Below, in pieces: positions 18,630 to 27,065 of a stretch of 64,000 nt of DNA (position 1 is the stretch's first letter; every line of letters begins with the position of its first letter). The stretch comes from Saccharopolyspora phatthalungensis (GTDB lineage Bacteria; Actinomycetota; Actinomycetes; Mycobacteriales; Pseudonocardiaceae), in assembly GCF_014203395.1 (NCBI RefSeq), contig NZ_JACHIW010000002.1, positions 1,860,001 through 1,924,000 of the forward strand, written 5' to 3'. The position numbers were made by a program, and so were the translations under genes. The notes under the pieces are model-generated. The model saw only the letters and a list, made by a program, of their open reading frames with translations. It made no database searches and was not told the DNA's origin.

Positions 18630-20437
18630 CCGACCGGTGCGACTGCCTCGTGCGCCGTCCCGGCCACGACATCAAGCTCACCGCTTCGGTGCTCGCCCAT
18701 CCCAGCCGCGCCGACCTCGCGCGACGGCTGGTCGACCGCGAACCGCACGGCACGCTGTCCTTGGTCATGGACCCGGATCCGGATGGGCCGCCGTCCGCGT
18801 TGCGCACCGCGCTGGCCGCTTGGCGTTCCATCGAGCCCGAAGCGACGCATCATCTCGTCGTTCAGGACGACATGATCCTCTCCGACGGACTTGTCGAGCG
18901 CGCTCGGCGAGCCGCGTCCGCGATGCCCGACGCGGCGCTGTCCTTCTTCTCGATTTGGGACTCCCGCAACGGCGGTGCCGTCCGTCTCGGTGCGCTCGCC
19001 GGCGCCCGGTGGGTCGCTGCCGCGAGCGAATACACCCCGAGCGCGGTGCTTTTGCTTCCTCGATCCGTGGCGGCTGGGTTCGTCGAGTTCGCCGAGCGCC
19101 GCACGGATACTTGGCCCGACGACATCCTGATGCGCCAGTACCTGCGAGAGGCAGGAGTCGCCAGCTACGTCAGCGTCCCCAACGCCGCCGAGCACGCAGA
19201 CCTTCCCAGCATCTCGGGCAATCGCTTCCGCGGACCTCGCAAATCCGTTTGCTGGCCGGACGAAGACGCAACCTCCGATGAAGATGCTTTGCTCACGGGC
19301 ATGTCCGTAATCCCCTTCTACAAACTCGGCAAGGCGCAGTGCTCGGTGCGCATGTCGGATACGCAGCCGCCCAGGTGGCACGACATCCCCACCGAGCGAT
19401 ATCTGGCGAGCGTGGGCCTGCCACGCACCCGACTAGAACGCGAATTCACTCCTTCCGGCAGGTGCGACGCCGCGATCGAATGGCAAGTGTGGCTGACCGG
19501 CCTCGCGATGGGGGTGGTCCGCCATATCGACCCCGGCGTCTCTCTCGTGAACCCGCATGGGGTTTGTCCCGATCCGAAGGTTGTCGCCGAAGCGATCCGC
19601 ACGATAGGTCCCGGCGGCTTGTGCCATAACACCCCGGCCGGAAAGCTCGCCCAGGTCAGCGAGATTCTCGCGGAGGTGGCCGAACGCGGTATCCGCGCAG
19701 GCGCGGGCCATGCCGCCGACATCCAGGCCAGGACGACTCTGTCCGGCGGGCCTATGCTACGGATCGGTGTTGCCGGCAATGAGCTTGCGTTGGTGGACTT
19801 CCTTGTCCGCGGACTGCGAGACCACGGTTGGAATGCCACGCCGTTCCACACAAAAGATCACGAGTGCGATGTCATCCTGGACGTCGGCGCAGTCGCGTCC
19901 GTGCCGCCCGGCGAGGTGCCGCAAGCGCAAGGTTCCATCAGGTTGATCTGGAATCCTCGCGACCAACGCCGCTCGCGAAGCCAACTGCTCCACGTCGGAG
20001 AGGTTTACGGCCCCGGATGCTCGCCGCGGTCCCGCATCGGCCGCATGGTCTTCGCCGCGGTTCTTGGTCGCGCGATCCACGTGGACGAACATCCCGACAC
20101 CTGCCTGCGTCCCATTCATGTCGAGGATCTTGTCAAAGCCCTGCACGAAGTCCTGCGCACTCGTCCGGTCGGCGAGCACGTACGGCTGCCGCACCCGGCA
20201 GCGCACACGATCGCTGAAATCGCCGAGTGCATCCGAAACACCGTCAGACCGGTCCCGATCGAGTTCGGCTGCCAAGCCAATGCCCGGCCGACGGCGGAAT
20301 CGCATTCGGGCATCGGCGAAGGAAATTTCGTCGAGCTCGGATTCGGCCTGCACACCTTTGCCCAGTGGCTGGCCTACGAAACCCGGCCGCTACCCCTGGA
20401 ATCGCACGATGCCAGTGGATCGGTCATTACGGGCTGA
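18626..20437 (+). CDS. Two-domain protein: glycosyltransferase-like plus degenerate SDR
   Basis: 603 residues from ATG 18626. Residues 1-240 look like a GT-A type domain (HHLVVQDDMILSDGL, an acidic pair after a hydrophobic strand, and WPDDILMRQYL). Residues about 375-590 resemble an NAD-dependent epimerase, VGEVYGPGCSPRSRIGRMV and LRPIHVEDLVKAL, but the GxxGxxG and YxxxK motifs are lost, so this half probably binds a nucleotide sugar without redox activity or is structural. It echoes the SDR half of the preceding protein. Last gene of the plus-strand operon. Confidence 0.65.
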   Translation: MTDRCDCLVRRPGHDIKLTASVLAHPSRADLARRLVDREPHGTLSLVMDPDPDGPPSALRTALAAWRSIEPEATHHLVVQDDMILSDGLVERARRAASAMPDAALSFFSIWDSRNGGAVRLGALAGARWVAAASEYTPSAVLLLPRSVAAGFVEFAERRTDTWPDDILMRQYLREAGVASYVSVPNAAEHADLPSISGNRFRGPRKSVCWPDEDATSDEDALLTGMSVIPFYKLGKAQCSVRMSDTQPPRWHDIPTERYLASVGLPRTRLEREFTPSGRCDAAIEWQVWLTGLAMGVVRHIDPGVSLVNPHGVCPDPKVVAEAIRTIGPGGLCHNTPAGKLAQVSEILAEVAERGIRAGAGHAADIQARTTLSGGPMLRIGVAGNELALVDFLVRGLRDHGWNATPFHTKDHECDVILDVGAVASVPPGEVPQAQGSIRLIWNPRDQRRSRSQLLHVGEVYGPGCSPRSRIGRMVFAAVLGRAIHVDEHPDTCLRPIHVEDLVKALHEVLRTRPVGEHVRLPHPAAHTIAEIAECIRNTVRPVPIEFGCQANARPTAESHSGIGEGNFVELGFGLHTFAQWLAYETRPLPLESHDASGSVITG

Positions 20438-20441
20438 ACAC

Positions 20442-20459
20442 CCTTCTTTTGAAAGAAGG
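20442..20459. terminator. Bidirectional terminator
   Basis: CCTTCTTT at 20442-20449 pairs perfectly with AAAGAAGG at 20452-20459 around a two-base loop. It lies between the convergent stops at 20437 and 20472, exactly where a shared terminator is expected, and supplies a T-rich arm on both strands. Confidence 0.75.
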
Positions 20460-20471
20460 CCTTGCGCCGCA

Positions 20472-21452
20472 TCACCATTCGTCTCGCGGCGCTACCGCAT
20501 CGACCAGATGTACCCGTACTCCCGGAAAGACCGCGCCATACCGAGATCGGAGCGCGTCCGACACGCTTGCGGCGTCGGCCCGAGCGCACACCGCGACCAG
20601 CGCTCCCCCGCCTCCTGCCCCGCTGAGCTTCAGCCTTACCCACGCGGTAGCCCAAGCAATATCCCGCAACTGTTCCAGAAAGGGCGTCGACATACCCTGA
20701 TGGTCGCGCATCGCGGTATGCGCCAATTCCATGCCTTCCCCGAGCGCTACCAGCTCACGGGAACGGATCGCCGACCACACCGCCTCCGAGGCATCGTTGG
20801 CCACCCGCATGTATCTGGCCAGCGCGGGATCACCTGCCGCTTCCTGCCTGCGAACGGACCGGACGTGATCCTGGGTATTCTTCGACATCCCGGAATCCAC
20901 CACCAGCAAGGCCCATTCGGCCGGGAAAGCCATCTGCTCGGCCAGCACGGGCAGCCCCCGGCTACGCCCCTGGAACAGGGTCGCACCGCCTCGTGTGATG
21001 GACACGTGGTCCATTCCGCCGCCGTTGAAGATGGTGAACTCGAACTCGTAGGCCCACTGCACGAGGATGCTCAGCGGAATCCCCGCGCAGGCCGGCGAAG
21101 ATCCCGCGAAGATTTCGAACAACCCCAGAATGAGCGCGGTGGACGATGACAACCCGCTGGCGGAGGGAGCCCGCGTGCTCGCCACGACTCCGGGCGGCTC
21201 GGCGGCCATCCCGGGTACGCGCTCTCGGAGGTACGTCCACACCTGGGTCGCCCAGGGCTCCACGGGAATCCCATCGCCCTCGGGTTCGCCCGCACCGGGA
21301 TCATCGGCCCGCACCGTGGTGTGCAGGTCCAGCGCGACGCAGACCGACTTGCCGCCTAGCCAGTCCAGATCCTCACCGGACAGGCATGCCCTGACCGGGT
21401 GGGAGGAGGCGGCGGACCACTCGCGCCGGGACTGTCCACTTCGCTCGTTCAT
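20472..21452 (-). CDS. GHMP-family sugar kinase
   Basis: 326 residues from ATG 21452 with GGGGAGGA upstream; the frame is open to 21521. GHMP motifs: SGEDLDWLGG (motif 1, galactokinase-like GEH..D..GG), the ATP-binding PSASGLSSSTAL (motif 2), and KLSGAGGGGALVAV (motif 3). The family phosphorylates C1 or another hydroxyl of sugars, cyclitols or mevalonate-type substrates. In this cluster it would activate a sugar or cyclitol for transfer or amidination. It is convergent with the operon and divergent from the aldo/keto reductase. Confidence 0.88.
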   Translation of the reverse strand: MNERSGQSRREWSAASSHPVRACLSGEDLDWLGGKSVCVALDLHTTVRADDPGAGEPEGDGIPVEPWATQVWTYLRERVPGMAAEPPGVVASTRAPSASGLSSSTALILGLFEIFAGSSPACAGIPLSILVQWAYEFEFTIFNGGGMDHVSITRGGATLFQGRSRGLPVLAEQMAFPAEWALLVVDSGMSKNTQDHVRSVRRQEAAGDPALARYMRVANDASEAVWSAIRSRELVALGEGMELAHTAMRDHQGMSTPFLEQLRDIAWATAWVRLKLSGAGGGGALVAVCARADAASVSDALRSRYGAVFPGVRVHLVDAVAPRDEW

Positions 21453-21674
21453 ACCGGTCCTCCCCAGTGTCCATCGACCACTCCGGCACGAGATCAGCGC
21501 CTCGATGATCATGCTGGACATCTCCGCGACGGCCTAGGGCCATCAGGGTGGAACCGGTAGGGCACCAACTGGTATATCTCGGTGAACTCCGACAATGTCG
21601 CGCCATTCCAACCAGGACTCGTGTAACAGTGCCCACCGGATGATCGTGACCGCCGTGCTCGCGGGAGGCTGAAC

Positions 21675-22742
21675 ATGGAGTACCGGCAACTCGGCCGTTC
21701 GGGTTTGCGGGTGTCGACACTGGCGATGGGCACCATGACCTTCGCGGGCAATGGAATTCTGGAGATCGTAGGTAGAACCGATGCGGACGAGGCCGCGCGA
21801 CAGGTACGAATGGCGATCGACGCCGGCGTCAACCTCTTCGACACGGCCAACGCGTATTCGGCCGGTGCCGCCGAGGACCTTCTGGGCAAAGCGATTGCCG
21901 GTCGACGCGATGAAATCCTGCTGTCCACCAAGGTCCGCATGGTCGTCGGCCCCGGTCCCAACGACGGCGGCCTTTCCCGCCACCACATCATCGGGCAGCT
22001 GGAAGCCAGCCTACGCCGCCTCGGCACCGACCACGTCGACATCTACCACGTGCACCAGTGGGACGGGCAGACGCCGCTGGAAGAAACCCTCGAAACGCTG
22101 GACACCCTGGTCCGTTCGGGCAAAGTCCGCTACCTCGGGGTGTCGAATTACGCGGGCTGGCAACTGATGAAGGCCCTAGCCGTTTCCGACGCCCGTGGAT
22201 ACCAGCGTTTCGTCAGCAATCAGATCTACTACTCGCTGGAGTCCCGGGACGCCGAGTACGAACTGGTCCCGTTGTCCTTGGACCAAGGCCTGGGAATTCT
22301 CGTCTGGAGTCCGCTCGCGGGTGGACTGCTGACCGGCAAATACCGGCGCGACGCCGACGCACCCACCGGAACCCGCCATGTCGACGAACGCTGGGACGAA
22401 CCACCGGTGCGCGACATGAACAAGCTCTACGACACGATAGAAACCCTCGTCGGCATCGCCGACGGTCACGGTGCGTCGCCCGCACAGATCGCCCTGGCCT
22501 ACCTGCTGAAGAAACCCGGCGTCGCCTCGGTGCTGATCGGTGCCCGCACCCAAGCCCAGTTGCGGGACAACCTCGGCGCGGCAGAGGTCGTACTGGCCGA
22601 GGATGAATTCGCCGCCCTCGACACCATCAGTACCCCCGACCTGATCTACCCCCACTGGCACCAAGCCACCCTCGCCGCCGAACGCTTCGGCCAACCCGAC
22701 CGCGCCCTCCACGGGCGATTTCAGGGGAAAACGACGCGCTGA
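21675..22742 (+). CDS. Aldo/keto reductase
   Basis: 355 residues from ATG 21675 with GGGAGG upstream. A complete AKR barrel: FDTANAYSAGAAEDLLG (Asp and Tyr of the tetrad), LSTKV (Lys), YHVHQWD (His), and the NADPH-binding SVLIGARTQAQLRDN near the end. Sequence style matches the AKR families that reduce sugar aldehydes or ketones. It is the last gene before the right copy of the 19-bp repeat, and its final residues are encoded within the repeat-like sequence. Confidence 0.92.
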   Translation: MEYRQLGRSGLRVSTLAMGTMTFAGNGILEIVGRTDADEAARQVRMAIDAGVNLFDTANAYSAGAAEDLLGKAIAGRRDEILLSTKVRMVVGPGPNDGGLSRHHIIGQLEASLRRLGTDHVDIYHVHQWDGQTPLEETLETLDTLVRSGKVRYLGVSNYAGWQLMKALAVSDARGYQRFVSNQIYYSLESRDAEYELVPLSLDQGLGILVWSPLAGGLLTGKYRRDADAPTGTRHVDERWDEPPVRDMNKLYDTIETLVGIADGHGASPAQIALAYLLKKPGVASVLIGARTQAQLRDNLGAAEVVLAEDEFAALDTISTPDLIYPHWHQATLAAERFGQPDRALHGRFQGKTTR

Positions 22743-22759
22743 TTTCCATTGAAGTCGCC
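22741..22759. repeat. Right copy of the 19-bp cluster-flanking repeat
   Basis: Differs from the 5286-5304 copy at two positions and begins at the aldo/keto reductase stop. A related inverted arm, GGCGATTTCAGGGGAAA, lies just upstream at 22715-22731, so this end carries two similar units in opposite orientation. Confidence 0.55.
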
Positions 22760-22790
22760 ACATCCCGGAGGCGGCGGTTTCGGGAGCGAC

Positions 22791-23054
22791 TCAAGGAACC
22801 CGACCGCGATCATGTTCTGCTCGGCAGCGCTCACCGTTGGGGTAGCACGCTGCCAGTCGGGCCGCGAAGCGCTCGGCCTCTTCGAAGGCATTCGGCTCGG
22901 TCTGTCGCCGACGCCATCCCTCGACGTACCAGTCAGCGACCTGGCCGAGAAAGATCGTCGGCAGGATCTCGTCGTTGTCGTCTTCGTGCTCCCGTCGTGC
23001 TCGGTCTTCCACAGCGGCGGCGACGTTGGCAGTGCCATGCCGTTCAGCGTCCAC
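22791..23054 (-). CDS. Small hypothetical protein
   Basis: 87 residues if started at GTG 23054; the frame is open further upstream. The sequence DDNDEILPTIFLGQVADWYV followed by an Arg/Ala-rich helix (EEAERFAARLAACY) has the look of a conserved small acidic-amphipathic protein. The family is not recognised. It is divergent from the XRE-TPR regulator whose start lies about 175 bases away, an arrangement in which the small gene is often a partner or target of the regulator. No strong ribosome binding site is visible. Confidence 0.45.
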   Translation of the reverse strand: MDAERHGTANVAAAVEDRARREHEDDNDEILPTIFLGQVADWYVEGWRRRQTEPNAFEEAERFAARLAACYPNGERCRAEHDRGRVP

Positions 23055-23071
23055 ATCCGCACCGACGTCTC

Positions 23072-23479
23072 CAATCCCCAACGTTGCTAGCCCCAATGGG
23101 GCTTGACAGCGCGGTAGCCGACGCGACTGACTATGATCGAATGCTGTGGTGGTGCACGGCACACCTCGACTGAATGGGCGTAACGCCATGACCCCGGACG
23201 AGCACCCGTCCGTTGATGGAAGGCAAACAATGAATGGTCCGGGACAACGCTGCCGGTGCTGCGACACTGTGCTGTGTGTCGGCGTGAATGACTCGTTGTG
23301 CGGACCCTGCGCCCGCGCCGCCGGGTTCCGCAAGCCGATCCCGGAGAATTTTTACGCGGCAGCGGACCTACGCGCCGCGTTGGCAAACTACGACTTCGGT
23401 GCGGTTTTCGCCGCCGTGCGGCGGCAGACAGGCCTGTCGCAACTCCAGCTCGCCGATCTGCTCGGCTTGTCCCAATCCC
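23072..23479 (+). repeat. Duplicated regulator 5' region, copy 1
   Basis: This stretch, from the GCTAGCCCC(AAT)GGGGCTTGACA element through about 250 bases of the regulator gene, is strongly similar to 27066-27447. The two copies are direct repeats about 4 kb apart and bracket the FxLD lanthipeptide genes. Confidence 0.75.
23091..23107 (+). promoter_or_regulatory. Conserved hairpin plus TTGACA element upstream of the XRE-TPR gene
   Basis: GCCCCAATGGGGC forms a small palindrome followed directly by TTGACA (23102-23107), a canonical -35 hexamer. The same arrangement with GTT in the loop precedes the truncated duplicate at about 27079. A good -10 hexamer at normal spacing is not visible. Conservation in both copies supports a regulatory role. 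Confidence 0.45.
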
Positions 23480-24705
23480 GGGTCTCCGCTGTCGAGCGGG
23501 GCAAGCGGCGGTTGACCCACGTCAGGATCGTCACCCGGCTGGCCACGGTCCTGCGTATCCCGGCCTCCTTGCTCGGATTTCCCACCAACCAAACCGACAT
23601 GACTGATAACGTGAATGCCAAGGAGGTGAGTTGGTTGGAACGCAGGGACTTTCTCTCCCTGGTCACGGCCGCCACGGTGGGATCCAGCCTCAATCCCGAA
23701 CTCGCCCGGCTAGGCACGTTGCTGCCCGGCCAAGTCGAGCCGGTAACCCGGCCCCGGATCGGCGCGGCGGATGTCGACGCCGTCGAGGCGGTCACCGAAG
23801 GGTTCAGCCGCTCAGCCTTTGCCTACGGCGGTGGGCTATGCCGCGCCGCAGCCGTCACACAACTGCACCAGGTGCGCCAGTTGGAGGACGCCCTCGCCTC
23901 GCCGGAGACCCGCACCCGACTGCTGGTGGCCATCGCCGACCTGGCGCGCATTGCCGCGTGGAATGCCTATGATGTCGACGATCATGACGTTGCCCGCCGA
24001 TTCTGGACCTACGCCCTGGACACTGCCCGCCGCGCCGACGATCATCCCCGCGCCACCGACCTGGCAGTCCACGTGCTCTTGGATATGGCACACCAAGCAC
24101 TGCACCTCGAACGCGCAGATGAAGCACTGCGCCTGGTGCAGCTCGCCTCGGCGACCGCCGCCAACCGCAAACACCCGGTCAGCACGATCACACAGGGCCA
24201 CACTTTCTCCGTCCTTGGCTGGTGCCGCGCCGCGCTCGGCGAGCCCGAGCCCACCCGCCGCGCCATCGGACAAGCCCAAGAGACCTACGCCGCCGCCGAT
24301 CCGGCCACCACATCGCCGTGGACAAAGTTCGTCACCAACGCCGAGATCAACGGCCAACAGGGCTACTCCCTGTACCTGCTATCGCTGTCCCGCCCGGAGT
24401 TCGCGCCCCAAGCCATCGAAAAACTGACCAGCGCAACCACCACGTACGGCGCGGAATACGAACGCACCCGCGCCGTGACCCTGCCTCCGCTGGCCTCGGC
24501 GCAGTTCCAGGCCGGTGACATCGACGCCGCGGTGACTACCGGGTACGACGCGGTGAAGACGATCACCGGACTGTCCTCCACCCGCGGCTACGCCCGGCTG
24601 CGCGTCCTGGACACCGTCGCCGCACCGCACAGCGGCAAATCCGAGGTCGCCGACCTCCGCGAGCACATCCGCACTGCGGTCACCACAGCCGCTAGCAGCC
24701 GGTAA
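23230..24705 (+). CDS. XRE-family regulator with N-terminal zinc-binding motif and TPR domain
   Basis: 491 residues from ATG 23230 with GGAAGG upstream (an in-frame ATG at 23188 is possible). Residues 8-34 hold paired cysteines, RCRCC and LCGPC, like a zinc ribbon. Residues about 60-115 are a Cro/CI helix-turn-helix (TGLSQLQLADLLGLSQSRVS). The rest is a long helical TPR-like domain. Such large XRE-TPR proteins are common beside RiPP clusters in actinobacteria and may sense peptides or metabolites. It lies upstream of the FxLD precursor and methyltransferase but on the opposite strand. A truncated duplicate lies at 27186. Confidence 0.85.
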   Translation: MNGPGQRCRCCDTVLCVGVNDSLCGPCARAAGFRKPIPENFYAAADLRAALANYDFGAVFAAVRRQTGLSQLQLADLLGLSQSRVSAVERGKRRLTHVRIVTRLATVLRIPASLLGFPTNQTDMTDNVNAKEVSWLERRDFLSLVTAATVGSSLNPELARLGTLLPGQVEPVTRPRIGAADVDAVEAVTEGFSRSAFAYGGGLCRAAAVTQLHQVRQLEDALASPETRTRLLVAIADLARIAAWNAYDVDDHDVARRFWTYALDTARRADDHPRATDLAVHVLLDMAHQALHLERADEALRLVQLASATAANRKHPVSTITQGHTFSVLGWCRAALGEPEPTRRAIGQAQETYAAADPATTSPWTKFVTNAEINGQQGYSLYLLSLSRPEFAPQAIEKLTSATTTYGAEYERTRAVTLPPLASAQFQAGDIDAAVTTGYDAVKTITGLSSTRGYARLRVLDTVAAPHSGKSEVADLREHIRTAVTTAASSR

Positions 24706-25055
24706 GCCAACCGTCAGCGCGCGAAAGCCGCCTGCCCGGGCCTGCCAGCACTACAGGACTTGTTCGATACGGTCGACAACATCAGTGTCGTCGGACAGTT
24801 TTGACGTTGGATGACCGGGTAATAGCTCCGGCGGTCCTGAGTGAAGATGATCTCGACGTGGCCATCGTGGTTGTCGTGCTGCTCAGCCATGTCACGTTCA
24901 CTTCCGTGGACCTGTGGAGGCGTCGTGGTAAGTCTCTGCGTCTGGGCAAGAAATGGCGGCGAAGCCATCATCTTCGGGGGTGTGCCCGGAGAAGCGTCGA
25001 GGAACAGAGCCGCGACGGCCGACGCTGGACGGGGCGACCTCCTAAGCCAACGGGC
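24706..25055. other. Convergent intergenic region without a clear gene
   Basis: Lies between the stop of the XRE-TPR gene and the stop of the FxLD methyltransferase. A minus frame (24714-24971) contains a plausible MAEQHDNHDGHVEIIF stretch but no supported function or ribosome binding site. No strong terminator hairpin is seen. Confidence 0.35.
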
Positions 25056-26198
25056 CTAGATTTCCCAGGTCAGCGTCCCCCGGGGGTCATCAATCCAAAT
25101 CCATTGCCGCTGCGGGGTCGCGGACAGCCCGAGCCTGCCCCAGCCGGGTTGCCCGGCTTGCTTGTAGAGGGTGCGTGCCTGTTCGACGTGGCTCCACAAG
25201 CGGTGCGGTCCGCCTTCCCAGACGAGGAAGTGGCCGTCCTCGGGTTGGTTGGCGATCTCGGCCCAGGAGCCGTCTGGGGCGTAGAGGAAGACGTCGCCGG
25301 GCTGGCCGGTGTCGGGATCAGGCGTGAACCCGAATACGACGTTCTGGGGCATGGTCAGCGCTGCGAGGAACCAGGCGACGGTGTTCTCCCACGGGCGGAG
25401 GTAACCGATGCTACTGGTCCGGGGCTTCGTGCTGGTCCGGTCGCGGTCGGGCGGCTGGACGTGCTGGGTGTCCCTGGTGCGCAGGGGCATGAAGCTGCCC
25501 CAGCTGGAGTCGAACCGCCCCTCGGCGTAGTCGCCGTTGCGACGGAGTAGGACAAGGTTTCCCGCGCTGATGGCCCGCTTGACGTCGACGAGCACCAGGC
25601 CGCTGTCGCGAACCTGGTCGATCCAGGCCCAGGGCACTCTGGGCACGGCGCAGGTGGCGATCGTCCGGTCATATGGCGCCGCGTCGGGGAAGCCGCCTGC
25701 ACCGTCGACGGCCGCCAGCGTGGGCCGGTAGCCGAGTTCGGCAAGCCGGCCGCGAGCCAACTCGACCAGATCGGCTTCGACATCCACGCTGACAACATGC
25801 TGCTCACCGAGCCGATGGCACAACAGCGCCGCGTTGTAACCGGTCCCAGTGCCGATCCCCAACACACGGTGTCCATCGTGGACATCCAGTGCCTCCAGCA
25901 TCCGGGTCATCAACCCCGGGGTGCTGGTCGAGGACAGCCCGACCGTGTAACCCCACAAGGGATCAGGACCGATTTTGGTGAATAGCCCGGTGTTCGAATA
26001 GATGCGCTGTAGCCCGTCGCCGGAGCTGGTGACTTCGCGCCACTCACCGGTGCCTGGCTCTTGTTCGTAGAATTGGGGGACGAGCACGTGCCGGGGTGTT
26101 TCCCGCACGGCGGCGATCCACTCCGGCGAGAACAGCTTGTCCTGGTCAATCAGTGTGTCCGCCAGGGCTGCGGCTCGGTCTTTCCACTCTGTGGTCAC
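25056..26198 (-). CDS. FxLD-system O-methyltransferase (PCMT-like)
   Basis: 380 residues from GTG 26198 with AAGGAG correctly spaced. Residues 1-190 resemble protein-L-isoaspartate methyltransferases: ETPRHVLVPQFYE, the SAM motif VLGIGTGTGYNAALL, and DVEADLVELARGRL. This matches the enzyme named 'methyltransferase, FxLD system', which accompanies FxLD lanthipeptides and is thought to methylate an Asp side chain of the precursor. The C-terminal half has a Trp-rich domain. It overlaps the precursor gene by 53 bases. The dehydratase and cyclase genes usual for the system are not in this window. Confidence 0.88.
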   Translation of the reverse strand: MTTEWKDRAAALADTLIDQDKLFSPEWIAAVRETPRHVLVPQFYEQEPGTGEWREVTSSGDGLQRIYSNTGLFTKIGPDPLWGYTVGLSSTSTPGLMTRMLEALDVHDGHRVLGIGTGTGYNAALLCHRLGEQHVVSVDVEADLVELARGRLAELGYRPTLAAVDGAGGFPDAAPYDRTIATCAVPRVPWAWIDQVRDSGLVLVDVKRAISAGNLVLLRRNGDYAEGRFDSSWGSFMPLRTRDTQHVQPPDRDRTSTKPRTSSIGYLRPWENTVAWFLAALTMPQNVVFGFTPDPDTGQPGDVFLYAPDGSWAEIANQPEDGHFLVWEGGPHRLWSHVEQARTLYKQAGQPGWGRLGLSATPQRQWIWIDDPRGTLTWEI

Positions 26199-26430
26199 GT
26201 CGCTCCTTGTGCCAGTAGGTGGGCGATGGCGCTGGCATCCCGTCGCTGATGCACGCCGACGCGCAGGTCGGGTCACAACCGTCGTCGGTGCCGCCCTTGC
26301 CGGCGGCGAGCGGATGACCCGCCGCGACACCGGTGATGACCTGAAGGTCCAGGGCGAACGGGTCCTCGGTGGCAGGGGTGGCGGCGGCCGGGCTCGTGGC
26401 CGGGGACTTGGTGGTGAGGGCTGCGGACAT
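26146..26430 (-). CDS. FxLD-family lanthipeptide precursor
   Basis: About 94 residues from the second of two adjacent ATGs (26430; the first is 26433), with GGGAGG at proper spacing. The Ala/Thr/Pro-rich leader contains the family motif FALDLQV. The core has Thr/Ser and Cys for lanthionine formation: TDDGCDPTCASACISDG. Known FxLD precursors end a few residues after such a core. Here the frame continues for about 33 more residues and runs through the ribosome binding site and start of the methyltransferase gene. The tail may be removed, or the original stop may have mutated. Confidence 0.8.
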   Translation of the reverse strand: MSAALTTKSPATSPAAATPATEDPFALDLQVITGVAAGHPLAAGKGGTDDGCDPTCASACISDGMPAPSPTYWHKERRDHRVERPSRSPGGHTD

Positions 26431-26433
26431 CAT

Positions 26434-27065
26434 GAACCTCCCGTTGTTTGATAGGTGGATCTTCATTGACCTGGCAGTGAAAGCGTTGCAGGGCAAGGAC
26501 TTCTGGGCAGGACCCTGTTGTGGTCCCGTCCAGCGCGCCAGGTGACCGGGACGGGTCGGGGAGCGGATGTTGGCGCGCAGCAGCGGGCTGTCCGCGCAGC
26601 GGTGTGCCCAGTCGCCGTTGTCGGTGCACACGTACAGCAGGCGCGCGTACCGATCCGAGCACGGCCAGACGCCGATCACGGGGGGAAAGCTCCCCGAGGT
26701 CGGGAAGCACCAAGGTCGTTGAGGCGGATGTCGCTTGCTGGCACCGGTTCCAGCGGCACGGCCAGCACGCGCGGGTCGCGGAGCTCGATGATCGGCTCGG
26801 CCTCGTTCTCCAGCTTCCGGTGGGGAAGGTCAGCGCTGGGCGCCCGGCTGACGGCGCGGCGGTGGGAACCCGGTGGTCCGACCCGGGTCGGGGGTCCGAG
26901 TCGGACCCCCGGGGGCTTGCGTCGGCCGCCGCCGTCATCGACGAGTCCGGCCCGCCGCACAGCGGGGTGGACCAGCGAGGATCGACCCAGGTGCGTCCTG
27001 ATCTGTCGTCGATAGTGGCGTGGCCACGTCAATCACCATCGTGGTCCGCTCCGACCATTCCGATC
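26434..27065. other. Upstream of the lanthipeptide gene: possible broken small gene
   Basis: On the minus strand, frame 26676 to about 26830 gives LENEAEPIIELRDPRVLAVP, and an overlapping frame from 26679 gives LLYVCTDNGDWAHRCADSPL. Both look like pieces of one small protein. The second frame has no stop before the lanthipeptide precursor, so a normal gene end is absent. I regard it as a degraded gene or leader region, without assigned function. Confidence 0.35.

Noticed and set aside
23288-24427. Additional plus and minus frames inside the XRE-TPR gene
   Set aside because: Shadows of the long HTH/TPR reading frame.
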